From: CBDDEI01 sp965226775
Lineage (GTDB): Bacteria; Chloroflexota; Dehalococcoidia; SHYD01
NCBI GenBank assembly: GCA_965226775.1
Contig: CBDDEI010000002.1
Coordinates: 682,001-746,000, forward strand
Direction: 5' to 3'
DNA: 64,000 nt
The position numbers and the translations under genes are program-made. The stretch's first letter is position 1. Each line of letters begins with the position of its first letter. The notes under the pieces are model-generated. The model was given only the letters and a program-made list of their open reading frames with translations, did not search any database and had not been told where the DNA came from. Below, in pieces: positions 8,014-17,282 of this stretch.

Positions 8014-8958
8014 ATGACAACCGAAGCAAAGACTCTTACACTCAAGACCGCTATAGGCAGTTATGGGCACACCGCCGCCTTGAAAGACGGAAGCGTGACA
8101 GCCAAGGGTGTTCAGCTCGACCACATTGAAGTGACGCCGATTACGAGCGCCTTTCGTCGCATGTGCCGCGCCGTGGAGTTCGACATCTGTGAGATGGCAA
8201 TCACCACTTATCTGGCGGCAAAGGCCCACAACTTGCCCTTTACGGCGCTGCCGGTCTTTCCCGTCAGAGCGTTCCATCACGGGGGCGTGATCTACAACCA
8301 GAAGTCTGGCATCAAGACCCCCAAGGACTTAGAGGGCCGCAGAGTGGGCGTACGCGCATACACGGTAACCACCGGCGTGTGGGTCAGGGGCGTCCTCGCC
8401 ACCGAGTATGGGGTCGACCTGGACAAGGTCACCTGGGTGATTGTGGATGAAGAGCACGTGGCCGAATTCATGGTGCCTTCAAACGTGGTCATGGAGCAGA
8501 AACCGCTCATGGACATGCTTGTTGCCGGCGAGATTGACGCCGCCATCGGCATTGGCGCTTCTGATTCACCAGACATCATGCCGCTGAACCCTGGCGCCCG
8601 TCAGGCCGAAGAGGAGTGGTACAAGCGCACGAACATCTTCCCTATCAACCACACGGTAGTGGTCAAGAACGATCTCCTAGCCGCAGAGCCGTGGCTGGCG
8701 GCGGAGCTCTATGCGGCCTTCAAAGAGGCCAAGGATGGCTTTGTGGCCCGCATCAGCGCCGAAGCAGATCCCTCTGCTGAGGCCAAAACGGTCCTGGCCC
8801 GGCGCGCGCTCGTCGGCCCAGACCCGTTGCCCTACGGTGTGGCGGCCAACAAGCCGGCTATCGATGCCATCATCCAGATGGCTACTGCTCAGCACATCCT
8901 CCCGCCTCAGTTTAGTGCGGAAGAGGTTTTTGTGCCCAGCACCGTGATGTTGGCCTAA
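8014..8958 (+). CDS. 4,5-dihydroxyphthalate decarboxylase-like protein (periplasmic-binding fold)
   Basis: 314 residues from ATG 8014, chosen because a strong AGGAGGAGG site lies 5-12 bases upstream; the frame is open further up but without support. The pattern of a short N-terminal strand, FDICEMAITTYLAAKAHNLP, RAFHHGGVIYN and KTPKDLEGRRVGVRAYTVT matches Pht5-type proteins of the NMT1/SBP fold. There is no signal peptide, so it should act in the cytoplasm. That favours a decarboxylase-like or ligand-binding enzyme over a transporter binding protein. The true substrate is unknown. A Rieske oxygenase gene at 39871 hints at aromatic metabolism in this genome. Confidence 0.8.
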   Translation: MTTEAKTLTLKTAIGSYGHTAALKDGSVTAKGVQLDHIEVTPITSAFRRMCRAVEFDICEMAITTYLAAKAHNLPFTALPVFPVRAFHHGGVIYNQKSGIKTPKDLEGRRVGVRAYTVTTGVWVRGVLATEYGVDLDKVTWVIVDEEHVAEFMVPSNVVMEQKPLMDMLVAGEIDAAIGIGASDSPDIMPLNPGARQAEEEWYKRTNIFPINHTVVVKNDLLAAEPWLAAELYAAFKEAKDGFVARISAEADPSAEAKTVLARRALVGPDPLPYGVAANKPAIDAIIQMATAQHILPPQFSAEEVFVPSTVMLA

Positions 8959-9000
8959 CCGCTGCCCCAAGCAACCGTAGTTACCAGAGAACAGAAACAT

Positions 9001-9035
9001 CCCCCCGCCTTAGGCGGGGGGATGTTCGTTTTGTC
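9001..9035 (+). terminator. Intrinsic terminator
   Basis: Perfect hairpin CCCCCGCC-TTA-GGCGGGGG followed by a T-rich run (TTCGTTTTGTCTTGTT). It lies 43 bases after the stop of the Pht5-like gene and ahead of the convergent dppC gene. Confidence 0.85.
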
Positions 9036-9060
9036 TTGTTAGCCCCTCTGGGGGTCTAGC

Positions 9061-9960
9061 TTACTGCGATCCTCTGAGGCGTGGGTCCAGGATGTCTCGT
9101 ATTGCGTCACCAAGCATGTTGAAGGCCAGCACTACGATGGTGATAGCAATACCTGGTGCGATAGCCATCCACGGAGCGGAGGACATATAAGTCCGGGCGC
9201 TGCCGCTAAGCATGGAGCCCCAGGTTGGGTTGGGCGGTGGTGGCCCAAGGCCCAGGAAGCTGAGGGAAGACTCTGCCAGGATAGCAGTACCCAAAGACAC
9301 AGATATAAGCACAATCATGGGCGCCCAGCAGTTGGGGAGGATGTGCTGCAGCATGATCCGTTTATCGGAGGCTCCCATTGCTCGTGCCGCATCAATGTAC
9401 TGGTTCTGCATGATAGTGAGGGCAGTGCCTCGCATAACGCGGGATCGTGTGGCTATGGGGTGTATCGCGATGGCCAGAATGACGTTCGTCAGCGACTGCC
9501 CCAGCGTCGCCACAATCACCATGGCCAGCACAAGGGATGGGAAGCTTAACAAACCGTCTATTACGCGGGACATGACCATGTCGTATTTACCGGCAAAGTA
9601 GGCAGAAGTCAGACCAACCAAGATACCAAGGAAGATGCTGATAAACACTGCCCCGAGGCTCACGGTGAGGGAGACCTGGGAGCCGTAGATCAAACGGCTT
9701 AGGATGTCCCGGCCCAACTCATCCGTCCCTAGGAGATGCTGCGCGCTAGGCGGGGTGAGCGCTACGTCCGTATCCACTTCAAGAGGGTCGTAAGGTGCGA
9801 AGACCGGCGCAAAGAGCGCCGTCGTCACAAGCCCAATAATGATGAAGGCAGAAGCGGTGCCTAAGTATTTCCTGCGCGCGAGGCGTATCAGGTTGTCGCG
9901 GAAGCCCGTCCTCTGCTTAATCCACTGTAGTTCAATAGCCCTACTTTCTACAGCTGCCAT
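9061..9960 (-). CDS. ABC transporter permease, DppC/OppC family
   Basis: 299 residues from ATG 9960, which has GGGAGG 6-11 bases upstream; the frame runs open to 10029 but overlaps dppB. It has the N-terminal OppC segment, then the hallmark LLGTDELGRDILSRLIYGSQVSL. The EAA loop ARAMGASDKRIMLQHILPN contacts the ATPases, and the C terminus is GDAIRDILDPRLRG. It forms a heterodimer with the DppB-like protein encoded just upstream for peptide or similar uptake. No ATPase or exported binding protein gene is next to it. Confidence 0.9.
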   Translation of the reverse strand: MAAVESRAIELQWIKQRTGFRDNLIRLARRKYLGTASAFIIIGLVTTALFAPVFAPYDPLEVDTDVALTPPSAQHLLGTDELGRDILSRLIYGSQVSLTVSLGAVFISIFLGILVGLTSAYFAGKYDMVMSRVIDGLLSFPSLVLAMVIVATLGQSLTNVILAIAIHPIATRSRVMRGTALTIMQNQYIDAARAMGASDKRIMLQHILPNCWAPMIVLISVSLGTAILAESSLSFLGLGPPPPNPTWGSMLSGSARTYMSSAPWMAIAPGIAITIVVLAFNMLGDAIRDILDPRLRGSQ

Positions 9961-9979
9961 AGTAGCCTCCCTAATATCC

Positions 9980-10930
9980 CTACTTATACCGAATCCGGGG
10001 GTCAAACCACCCGTAGCTAATGTCCACAATCAGGTTAAGCATAATATAGATAGTCGCAAGGAACAGGATGTTTATCTGCAACTGTGGAATGTCACGGTGA
10101 TTGATGGCGCTTAGGGTCAATTGACCAACACCGGGAAGAGAGAAGATGTTCTCTGTAATCACGGTGCCGCCCATGAGTGCGCCCAGCTGTGTTCCAGCGT
10201 AAGTAACCACTGGAATCATGGCGTTCTTAACAGCGTGAACCCACCAAACTCGTCGTGACGTAAGTCCCTTTGCGAAAGCAGTCCGGACGTAGTCTTGGCG
10301 GACCACCTCCAGCAGCGTGCTTCGGCTTACACGGACGATGCTAGCCGCAGATGAAGCCCCCAGGATAATTGCCGGGATCAGGAATTGCTGCATGTTCGTA
10401 CCTGGGTCTTCGAACAGAGGCGCTACTCCACCTATAGGTGGGATCCAGCCGAAAGTGCCTGCAAAGAATACAATCACGATTGTGGCTATCCAGAAGTTAG
10501 GCATTGCTAGCAAGAGCACCGAGCCCAAGCGCGCAAGCTGGTCAAACGGTTTATCTTGGTTAGTAGCTGAAAAGACGCCTACTGGAACGCCTATGAGCAT
10601 TTTGATGGCGAAAGCAAGGAGCGCCAACTCCAGCGTGATGGGAAGTCGGTCCGCTATTTCCTGAAGGACGGGCCGGCGTGTCCATAACGAGTCGCCTGCA
10701 TCTAGAGTGACTACACCCTTCATCCACTCAAAGTATTGGATGTACATCGGCCGGTCATACCCAAGCGATTCGCGTAATTCGTCAATCTCTACATCAGTGA
10801 GTGAAGAATCCGCATACATCACGTCCAGAATGTCTCCAGGGACAATGCGGATCAGCGCAAAGGAGACAAAACTCACCACCAACAGCACTGGTAGGGTGGC
10901 TAAGAGCCGTTTTAACACATATTGCGTCAT
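9980..10930 (-). CDS. ABC transporter permease, DppB/OppB family
   Basis: 316 residues. It opens with YVLKRLLATLPVLLVVSFVSF, then a periplasmic loop with DELRESLGYDRPMYIQYFEW, and later the EAA loop TAFAKGLTSRRVWWVHAVKNA and the GTVITENIFSLPGVGQL signature. An AAAGGAGGT ribosome site lies directly upstream. It is the first gene of a two-gene dppBC operon. Its partner periplasmic binding protein and ATPases must be encoded elsewhere. Confidence 0.9.
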   Translation of the reverse strand: MTQYVLKRLLATLPVLLVVSFVSFALIRIVPGDILDVMYADSSLTDVEIDELRESLGYDRPMYIQYFEWMKGVVTLDAGDSLWTRRPVLQEIADRLPITLELALLAFAIKMLIGVPVGVFSATNQDKPFDQLARLGSVLLLAMPNFWIATIVIVFFAGTFGWIPPIGGVAPLFEDPGTNMQQFLIPAIILGASSAASIVRVSRSTLLEVVRQDYVRTAFAKGLTSRRVWWVHAVKNAMIPVVTYAGTQLGALMGGTVITENIFSLPGVGQLTLSAINHRDIPQLQINILFLATIYIMLNLIVDISYGWFDPRIRYK

Positions 10931-11205
10931 AGTACCTCCTTTGGGCCAGCCTCAGACCTAAGTTGTTATGAACTCTAGCTGATGAGTCCCTGGCGTTAAT
11001 TTGTATCTGTGTACACTAGCATTCGTACGCTAGTTACATTCCAACAACTCCGATCCACAATCCGAGTGGAGTGGCTACATTCTATGAGTGACCCCTGCCC
11101 TTGTCAAGGGAAAAAGCAAACTCGTAGGAGTATGGAATAACCAGTAAAGTAAGCTCGTTTCAATGAGATATGCCTTAGTTTGGGCGTGACGGCGCATGAC
11201 GAACG

Positions 11206-11856
11206 GTGGCAAGCATGGCTAACTTAGAAGCAGCGCGGGCGAGGCTCCTACGAGAGCTGGCAGGCACGATCGGTGACGAACGAGTCCTCGATGCCATAGC
11301 ACAGGTGCCCCGCTCGCGCTTTGTCCCTGAGCCACACCGCGCAAAAGCGTACGATGACGCAGCGCTCCCCTTGGCCGTCGGCCAGACCATTTCCCAACCA
11401 ACGATAGTTGCCATCATGACTCAAGCACTCGCGCTTACCGGCGAGGAACGCATATTAGAAGTGGGAACGGGAAGCGGCTACCAGGCGGCGCTTCTTAGTC
11501 GCCTCGCAAAATCCGTTGTCACGGTGGAGCGCCACGCCACGCTGCTACAAGCCGCGACCGAAGCGCTCCATGCCGTGGGTGCAGACAATGTGGAGGTTCA
11601 TCTAACCACCGAAACCTTAGGTTGGCCCGCCGCTGCGCCCTACGATGCCATTATCGTCACCGCGGCGGCGCCCCAGGTGCCTCAGGCGCTGCTTGACCAG
11701 CTCCAAGACGGCGGGCGTCTGGTGATACCCGTCGGCCCCCGTGAACAGCAGGAGCTGCTCTTGGTGACCAAACAGAACAACCGCATCGAGCGTCGATCCC
11801 TCGGCCCCTGCCGCTTCGTGCCCCTCATTGGCGCGCAGGCCTGGCCCGCCTCTTAA
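11206..11856 (+). CDS. pcm: Protein-L-isoaspartate O-methyltransferase
   Basis: 216 residues. It repairs isoaspartyl residues in aged proteins with S-adenosylmethionine. Family motifs: VPRSRFVPEPHRAKAYDD, LAVGQTISQPTIVAIMTQAL (substrate loop), the SAM-binding ILEVGTGSGYQAALLSRLA, and the late GGRLVIPVG. The start may be GTG 11206 or ATG 11215; neither has a clear ribosome site. It stands alone, convergent with the SNase-like gene. Confidence 0.92.
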   Translation: MASMANLEAARARLLRELAGTIGDERVLDAIAQVPRSRFVPEPHRAKAYDDAALPLAVGQTISQPTIVAIMTQALALTGEERILEVGTGSGYQAALLSRLAKSVVTVERHATLLQAATEALHAVGADNVEVHLTTETLGWPAAAPYDAIIVTAAAPQVPQALLDQLQDGGRLVIPVGPREQQELLLVTKQNNRIERRSLGPCRFVPLIGAQAWPAS

Positions 11857-11878
11857 TGGCTATGAGGATGCGAGCGGG

Positions 11879-12232
11879 TCAGTCCGGCGCCTTATCACCA
11901 CCGGGGATGCCATTCACCCACTCCGGGGCGTGCATCCGTTGGGACAGCCAGCCACGTAGCGCCTGGTTAAGCCACAGCGCGTCCAGATAGACCTCCGCCA
12001 CTATGCTCTGGTCTTCCCAGTGGATATGCCCGTTGGGGACGTAAAGCACGGTTTTGCCCAGCAGAACCTCACTGCTGTAGCGGTGCATCGCATCGCCTAA
12101 CGGTGTGCCGGGCGTAGGCGCCCAGACGTTGCTGATGCGCACACGTACCTGCGCCTGCCCATTATCTAGGACCAGGGTATCGCCGGTAAGGACTGAGGTG
12201 CAGATTCCTGAACGCATGTGACCTGTCTTCAC
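11879..12232 (-). CDS. Small protein with degenerate SNase-like (nuclease) fold
   Basis: 117 residues that follow the staphylococcal-nuclease OB-fold layout: VLTGDTLVLDNGQAQVRVRI, then the WAPTPG turn, HRYSSEVLLGKTVLY and SIVAEVYLDALWLNQALRGW. The catalytic positions look lost. The usual APE motif reads APT, and the GR motif before the LAxV strand reads QS. It is therefore more likely a binding domain than a nuclease. The assignment rests on pattern matching by eye. Confidence 0.55.
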   Translation of the reverse strand: MKTGHMRSGICTSVLTGDTLVLDNGQAQVRVRISNVWAPTPGTPLGDAMHRYSSEVLLGKTVLYVPNGHIHWEDQSIVAEVYLDALWLNQALRGWLSQRMHAPEWVNGIPGGDKAPD

Positions 12233-12330
12233 GCTATCTTACCCCTAGGCGTATCGCGTGCCAACTGGGTGGCCTTAGGGTTACCCTTACTGCGCTGAAT
12301 TAAGAGGAAGACAGCTACGGGGAGGGACGT

Positions 12331-12666
12331 GTGTTAGAAGTTGCAAGGACGCTGGGGTTGTTTGTGCTTGCGGGCTTGTGCGAGATTGGCGGCGGTTACC
12401 TGGTCTGGCAGTGGCTCAGATCCGGTCGAGAGGTATGGTTCGGGCTCTTTGGCGCAGGGGTACTGGTGCTTTACGGCATTGTGCCCACGTTGCAGACGGA
12501 ACCAAACTTCGGGAGAGTCTACGCTGCTTACGGCGGAGTGTTTGTGCTCCTTGCCCTGGTCTGGGGCGCAGTGTGGGACCAGTGGTCGCCCGACCATTGG
12601 GACATCCTGGGTGCGGTGATCGTTTTTTTGGGCGTCTCGGTTATACTCTGGGGGCCAAGAAATTAA
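12331..12666 (+). CDS. UPF0060 membrane protein (YnfA family)
   Basis: 111 residues from GTG 12331 with an upstream GGGAGG. Four hydrophobic segments, the GLCEIGGGYLVWQWLR motif, the RVYAAYGGVFVLLALVW stretch and the C-terminal WDILGAVIVFLGVSVI are those of the UPF0060 family. The family is a small multidrug-resistance-like membrane protein with no settled function. It lies between the SNase-like gene and a MetX-like hydrolase gene. Confidence 0.92.
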   Translation: MLEVARTLGLFVLAGLCEIGGGYLVWQWLRSGREVWFGLFGAGVLVLYGIVPTLQTEPNFGRVYAAYGGVFVLLALVWGAVWDQWSPDHWDILGAVIVFLGVSVILWGPRN

Positions 12667-12702
12667 TCTTAGGTTCATTGAGTTCACCCCTTGCTGAGTA
12701 GG

Positions 12703-13791
12703 ATGCCCGTGCCTGATCCAACTATCCGCTACCCTATCGGCTCCCTAACGGTGCGTCTGGCCGCCGGCGAGGAGCTTCTCCCGCTCCCGACTCCTGAAGA
12801 GCCAACGCCGCCGCCCAGCAACGATGGTCCGCAGTTCTTCCACGGCGGTCCCTTCCGTACCGAGTCGGGTAGTGTCATCCCAGACCTGACCATCTGCTAC
12901 GAGACCTGGGGTAGACCGGCCCCAGGACGCAGCAATGCCATCATCCTGTGCCATGAGCGCTCCGGTGACACCGCCAGCTGGGGCGCGTTTATAGGTGTCG
13001 GAAAGCTCTTCGACCCCGAGCGCCATTTCATCATTGCTATGGATGCGTTGGGTTCCGGGCGCACCACAAGGCCAAGCGCCAGTGGCCTGGGGATGGACTT
13101 CCCCCAGTACACCATCCGGGACATGGTTAGGGCGCAGTGCCTAATGGTCACCAAGGAGCTGGGCGTTACCCAACTGCGCAGCGTGGCGGGCGTTTCCATG
13201 GGCGCGTACATGGCCCTGGAGTGGGCGCTCATGTACCCGCCCTTCGTGCGCAACGCGGTCTGCGTGCTGCCCTCCGCCTTTGCCACGCCCCAGCTCCGTG
13301 CCGTGCATGAAGCGGTGCGCGAAGCCATAGCCCTCGACCCGGGCTGGCAAGGTGACCGCTCTACCATGCCACCGTATGCCAGCTTGGAAGCCGCCGCGCT
13401 AGTCGAGTTTCCCTGGGGCTACGGCGAGGAGTGGTACCTGCAATACCGAAGCGATGCCGCTTATGAGGAGAAGCTAGCCCAGGTGCGCCAGAAGGCTCAC
13501 AATAACAACGCTCTGGACGTGTGGTACCAGACTGTCGCCTGCGACCTCCACGATGTCGCTATGCCCTACGGGCTCGGGCTGCCGGGTGCGTTGGAGCGGT
13601 TCCGCTCCCCCGTCTTGCTGCTCCCCTCCTCAACTGACGTCCTCATTCCGCCCAGCAACGCAGCGCTGCTCCAGGAGCTTTTGCCCAACGCCCAACTCGT
13701 CGATATTCCCTCCTACGCCGGGCACGCTGCAGGGTTGCTAGAGGTGGAGTTCGTCAGCCAGGCTATTCAGTCCTTCTGGGAAGGTCGCTAG
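12703..13791 (+). CDS. Alpha/beta hydrolase, homoserine O-acetyltransferase (MetX)-like
   Basis: About 362 residues from ATG 12703; a TTG at 12691 is in frame. MetX-type signatures: an early LTICYETWG, GSGRTTRPSASG, PQYTIRDMVRAQ and the nucleophile elbow GVSMGAYMALEWA with the catalytic Ser. DVLIPPSNA carries the Asp and YAGHAAGLLE the His near the C terminus. Several loop residues differ from true MetX (usual GGSMGGMQ), so it may act on another acyl acceptor. Its stop overlaps the convergent lysE stop by 4 bases. Confidence 0.82.
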   Translation: MPVPDPTIRYPIGSLTVRLAAGEELLPLPTPEEPTPPPSNDGPQFFHGGPFRTESGSVIPDLTICYETWGRPAPGRSNAIILCHERSGDTASWGAFIGVGKLFDPERHFIIAMDALGSGRTTRPSASGLGMDFPQYTIRDMVRAQCLMVTKELGVTQLRSVAGVSMGAYMALEWALMYPPFVRNAVCVLPSAFATPQLRAVHEAVREAIALDPGWQGDRSTMPPYASLEAAALVEFPWGYGEEWYLQYRSDAAYEEKLAQVRQKAHNNNALDVWYQTVACDLHDVAMPYGLGLPGALERFRSPVLLLPSSTDVLIPPSNAALLQELLPNAQLVDIPSYAGHAAGLLEVEFVSQAIQSFWEGR

Positions 13792-14447
13792 CTGCTAAAG
13801 GGCTGGTAGCCAAGAAGGACCGCTACTCCGGAGAGCATGAAGTAGCCGCTTAGCGCCAGCAGGAAGAGCGCGCAGGACACGATCAGGCCCCGGTAGACCA
13901 CATCCGAGAGGGCCCGCCGCCCGGCGGCGACAATAGCCGCCACAAAGGAGTACCACGTAAAGTCGGCGGTGATATGCCCTAGATAGAAGGCGGCTACACC
14001 CAGGAAACCCCACGTCATGGACGTCGAGAGGAAAGCTGCGCCCACTGTCGCCCACCAGAGCAGCCAGTAGGGGTTGGAGATGCTGGCCGTAACCCCCGCG
14101 ATAATGGGGCCGCTTCTCGACTCCGTCCGCGCCGCTGCCACTTGCGCCGCTAGAGAGAGGGTGCGCACGGAACGGAACATCTTGCTGCTTATCCAAAGCA
14201 GAAAAAGCCCGCCTAGCAAGCCCACCATGCCGGGCACTATGCCTTGGCTCAGTAGAGGGCCAAGACCCATGACCAGCAAGATTACCGTGACAAGCTCCAG
14301 CAGGCTGTGCCCCAGCGCCACGCCCGGCCCGGCCCAGAAGCCGCGCTTGGCAACCTCTGCAATGTTTACCATGAGCAGCGGCCCCGGCGTCACTGCGCCG
14401 GAAAATCCCACCGCTAGCGACGTGCCAAAGAGAAGTACGAGTTCCAT
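13788..14447 (-). CDS. LysE-family exporter
   Basis: 219 residues with six hydrophobic segments. The family N terminus FGTSLAVGFSGAVTPGPLLM carries the GxxxxxTPGP motif, and later NPYWLLWWATVGAAFLS matches the NPKxxLWW-like block. Family members export amino acids or related small molecules; the substrate here is unknown. It follows the membrane glycosyltransferase gene by 13 bases on the same strand, so the two may be co-transcribed. Confidence 0.88.
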   Translation of the reverse strand: MELVLLFGTSLAVGFSGAVTPGPLLMVNIAEVAKRGFWAGPGVALGHSLLELVTVILLVMGLGPLLSQGIVPGMVGLLGGLFLLWISSKMFRSVRTLSLAAQVAAARTESRSGPIIAGVTASISNPYWLLWWATVGAAFLSTSMTWGFLGVAAFYLGHITADFTWYSFVAAIVAAGRRALSDVVYRGLIVSCALFLLALSGYFMLSGVAVLLGYQPFSS

Positions 14448-14460
14448 TAGACGTAACTTG

Positions 14461-16038
14461 CTACTGTTCTACCCTGATGCGCCCGTTTTCGTACACTAGT
14501 ACCTGGCCTGGCTGCACCGCAAGACGCGCCGCCCAGTGGTCGTCACCTAGTAGCTCCGCCTCCGCGGGCAAGCCCTGTACCAAGGCAAAGACGCTGGGGT
14601 CGGTGAAGACGGCCCATTCCACACCCTCCGGCACGACGACTCGCTGTGTCTTGGCGCTCTGCGTATAGACCCGCGCCAGATGGGGATACTCGGGCAGATA
14701 GTAGCGGAAGCGTGTGTGGCTATCGTTGCTTAGCACCAGCACTTCTGGAGGCTCATACGTGCTTAGGTAGCTCAACGTAGCGCCGGTGGCGCGGTCGCTG
14801 GCGCGCAGGCCGGACAGCGTGAGCGGTTGCTCGAAGAGAAAGAAGAGGAAGGCGTTGGTCATGAGCACAAGCGCGAAGCCGCTGACGACCAGCGAGAGCG
14901 TCTGCTCGCTGCGCTGCTGCAACCAGCGGCTCCACCCACCGATGCCCAGTAGCAGGACCGGCGGAAGCAGGCTAAAGGCGTTGCCGGGGTCGCCAATGTG
15001 GACAAAGATGTAGAAGAGGCCCATAGGAGCGCCCCATGCCGCCAGGAACAGATAGAACCACAGATCTCTGCCCGCAGGCCGCTTCCAGATGAGCAACAAC
15101 AGCCCAGTAACCACCACCAGCGCTTCGGCATAGAGCGCATAGAACAGGTAGGTCGCGCTAGCCTGCACGTTTACCATCAGCCCGCCGCTCCCCAGCGCCG
15201 CAGGCGCGTAGCTGACGCTATCGGCCCCTCCCAAGTAGGCGTTCACCGCCGCCAAGTAACTCCCTAAACCGCCCGACGCGTAGCTAACGTTAGCGGCCAC
15301 GCTCAAGTGGGCGTTCAGCGTCGCCCAGTAACTCCCGGGACCGCCCGAGAGCAGCACGGTCGGGATGAGCCAGGCCAGCACGCCCACAACGGCGATAGCC
15401 AGCGCCGTCACTACGCGCAGCGGCGGCTGCCGCCAGCACGCTATGACCAGCAGCGGCAGCAGGAAGAGCGCTAAGTTGGGGTGAAAGCCCGTCCCAACGG
15501 CATAAGTCAGCGCGCAGGCGAACAGGCGAGGTCGCTCCAGAAAAGCGGTCTGGTAAGCAAAATACGCGGTCAGCGCACCAAATGCGGCCAGCGCAGGGTA
15601 GGCCAGCGCGACCTCTCCGTAGTACCAGAAGCTCACGCTGGCCGCTAAGAGCAGCCCTGCCGCCAATCCAGCGCTTTCTGAGAAGACAAGCGAGGCAAAG
15701 CGGTAGAGCGCCACTACCGCTACCACTTCCAGCAGCACGCTGACCGTGACCAGCGCGGCGTTGGCATCGCCAAAGATCAGGTTGAGCAGCGCGCCCAGGC
15801 CCACAAAGTAGGGGAAACCTGGCGGATAGGGTTGCTGCAACCCAACATTGAAGAGTTGGGTGCCCAGGGCAAAGTTGGCGGCGTCCCAGTTGTAGAGATA
15901 GCTAGTACGGAAGGGCCAGCGACTCAGCAGCACCAGAAATGCTAACAGGAGCGGCGCCCATACTCCCGATGAGATCAGTGGCAGGAGTGTTGTTCCGCCG
16001 GCACGCGGGGTGTTCTGGGATGCGGAGGATGCTTGCAC
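14461..16038 (-). CDS. Multi-pass membrane glycosyltransferase-like protein (GT-C, DUF2723-like)
   Basis: 525 residues. The N-terminal cytosolic tail is followed by about eleven membrane segments. The first loop has NWDAANFALG, an acidic GT-C-type catalytic loop, and a later YPPGFPYFVGLGALL block, as in dolichyl-phosphate-sugar-type transferases. A C-terminal soluble part of about 120 residues follows (VLVLSNDSHTRFRYYLPEYP). Residues about 228-290 hold an internal repeat of roughly 28 residues (GGPGSYWATLNAHLS / GGLGSYLAAVNAYLG), also visible in the DNA. It lies directly after comF. The sugar donor is unknown. Confidence 0.75.
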   Translation of the reverse strand: MQASSASQNTPRAGGTTLLPLISSGVWAPLLLAFLVLLSRWPFRTSYLYNWDAANFALGTQLFNVGLQQPYPPGFPYFVGLGALLNLIFGDANAALVTVSVLLEVVAVVALYRFASLVFSESAGLAAGLLLAASVSFWYYGEVALAYPALAAFGALTAYFAYQTAFLERPRLFACALTYAVGTGFHPNLALFLLPLLVIACWRQPPLRVVTALAIAVVGVLAWLIPTVLLSGGPGSYWATLNAHLSVAANVSYASGGLGSYLAAVNAYLGGADSVSYAPAALGSGGLMVNVQASATYLFYALYAEALVVVTGLLLLIWKRPAGRDLWFYLFLAAWGAPMGLFYIFVHIGDPGNAFSLLPPVLLLGIGGWSRWLQQRSEQTLSLVVSGFALVLMTNAFLFFLFEQPLTLSGLRASDRATGATLSYLSTYEPPEVLVLSNDSHTRFRYYLPEYPHLARVYTQSAKTQRVVVPEGVEWAVFTDPSVFALVQGLPAEAELLGDDHWAARLAVQPGQVLVYENGRIRVEQ

Positions 16039-16041
16039 CGG

Positions 16042-16749
16042 CTAGAGTTCTCTTGCCAGCGTTAGGCCCCAGACGGAGACTGCGCCCGCGGCAGTCAGCG
16101 CGTCTGCGCATGCGTTGAGGGTTGCCCCTGTGGTGCACACGTCGTCCACCACGGCCACGCGCCGTCCCGCTACCAGCTCTGCTCGCGCGGCAAACGCGCC
16201 GTTAACGTTCCGCGCTCGATGCGTCCTATCCCCCATACGCGCCTGCGGCTCGGTCCACACGGTGCGCTGTAGCGCTGCGGGCGTCACAGCAAGGCTTGCT
16301 GCCTCGCCCAGGGGGCGTGCGATCACTTCCGCCTGGTTGTAGCCGCGCTCCTTCAGGCGGCGCGGATGCAGGGGCACCGGCACGATGACGTCTACCGGAA
16401 GCGGGTGGTCAACCACAAATCGCGCGAGTAGGTCGCCCAACTCCTCACCTGCCGCCCGCAAGCCGCGATACTTTAAGCTCAGCACGGCCTCTCGCAGCGC
16501 ACCCTCAAATGCGTAGGCGGTGCGCAAGCCCGCAAAGGCCGGCGGATGGTCTCTGCAAAATGCGCACTGACCCCCAGCCTTTGCAGGAAGGCCGCAGCGG
16601 TCGCACCAGGGCGGCTTGAGGGGTGTGGTCTTGTTCGCCAAGCATTCGTCGCATAGGTAGCCATTCTGCTTATTGCAGCTCACACAGGTGCGCGGGAACA
16701 GCACGTCCAGCGCCATAGTTCGCAATTGTCTGAGAGGAAGGGGAAGCAT
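16042..16749 (-). CDS. comF: ComF-family phosphoribosyltransferase-like protein
   Basis: 235 residues. A zinc-binding N terminus contains CVSCNKQNGYLCDECL and CDRCGLPAKAGGQCAFC. The core has FEGALREAVLSLKYRGL, the VDVIVPVPLHPRRLKERGYNQ block and the PRPP-binding loop VAVVDDVCTTGATLNAC. ComF homologues take part in natural transformation or ssDNA handling; their phosphoribosyl activity is unproven. It sits between the DUF192 and glycosyltransferase genes with 3-25 base gaps. Confidence 0.92.
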   Translation of the reverse strand: MLPLPLRQLRTMALDVLFPRTCVSCNKQNGYLCDECLANKTTPLKPPWCDRCGLPAKAGGQCAFCRDHPPAFAGLRTAYAFEGALREAVLSLKYRGLRAAGEELGDLLARFVVDHPLPVDVIVPVPLHPRRLKERGYNQAEVIARPLGEAASLAVTPAALQRTVWTEPQARMGDRTHRARNVNGAFAARAELVAGRRVAVVDDVCTTGATLNACADALTAAGAVSVWGLTLAREL

Positions 16750-16773
16750 CTGCGGGAGTTGTGGGGGATTGGT

Positions 16774-17124
16774 TTAGGTGCCGCTGAATTCTAGCATATC
16801 GCCTATTTGGGTGTCCGTCGCCAGAATAGTGCCCGCCGGCAGCTCCACCACGCCTCGCGCATGGAAGTTTGCAGGGCCCACCCGGTTCGGCGCAATAGAA
16901 GATGCCGTCCCCAGCACTTTCCAGTCAGCGTCTACAAAGAGCGCGTCAAAGGGGAACTGCATGAAGAAGCTATGGATGCCCTTGCAGTGGTCAAGATACA
17001 GCCCCTGACCTTCAGCAAGCCCGGAGCGTCCCAGCAGGCCCTTGCTCCGTTGCCAGAAGTTTGAGGCTAGCTCCAACTCCGTTGCCAGAGACTTGCCCGT
17101 ACGACTATTACGCAGCGTAGCCAC
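16774..17124 (-). CDS. DUF192 family protein
   Basis: 116 residues. Typical DUF192 blocks: LATELELASNFWQRSKGLLGR, GIHSFFMQFPFDALFVDADWKV and RGVVELPAGTI. Many members are exported, but this one has no signal peptide. The family's role is unknown. It is the first gene of a minus-strand run with comF, the glycosyltransferase and LysE. Confidence 0.9.
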   Translation of the reverse strand: MATLRNSRTGKSLATELELASNFWQRSKGLLGRSGLAEGQGLYLDHCKGIHSFFMQFPFDALFVDADWKVLGTASSIAPNRVGPANFHARGVVELPAGTILATDTQIGDMLEFSGT

Positions 17125-17282
17125 CCATCCTGATAACCACCTTTGGCCGCTTAGGGCCGGGGATCACGAGCCACAGCGATGGCCTCATGAAGTAGTTATA
17201 GCATCCTTTTAGATGAGGTCAAGCGAAGCTGCTCAGGCGTACTGGAACCATTCCGGGTTCTGCGGGTACCTAGGGCTATGCT

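Noticed and set aside
9061..10930. Treating the Pht5-like protein at 8014 as the binding protein of the dppBC permeases
   Set aside because: It has no signal peptide or lipobox, lies on the opposite strand, and belongs to a different binding-fold family from DppA/OppA.
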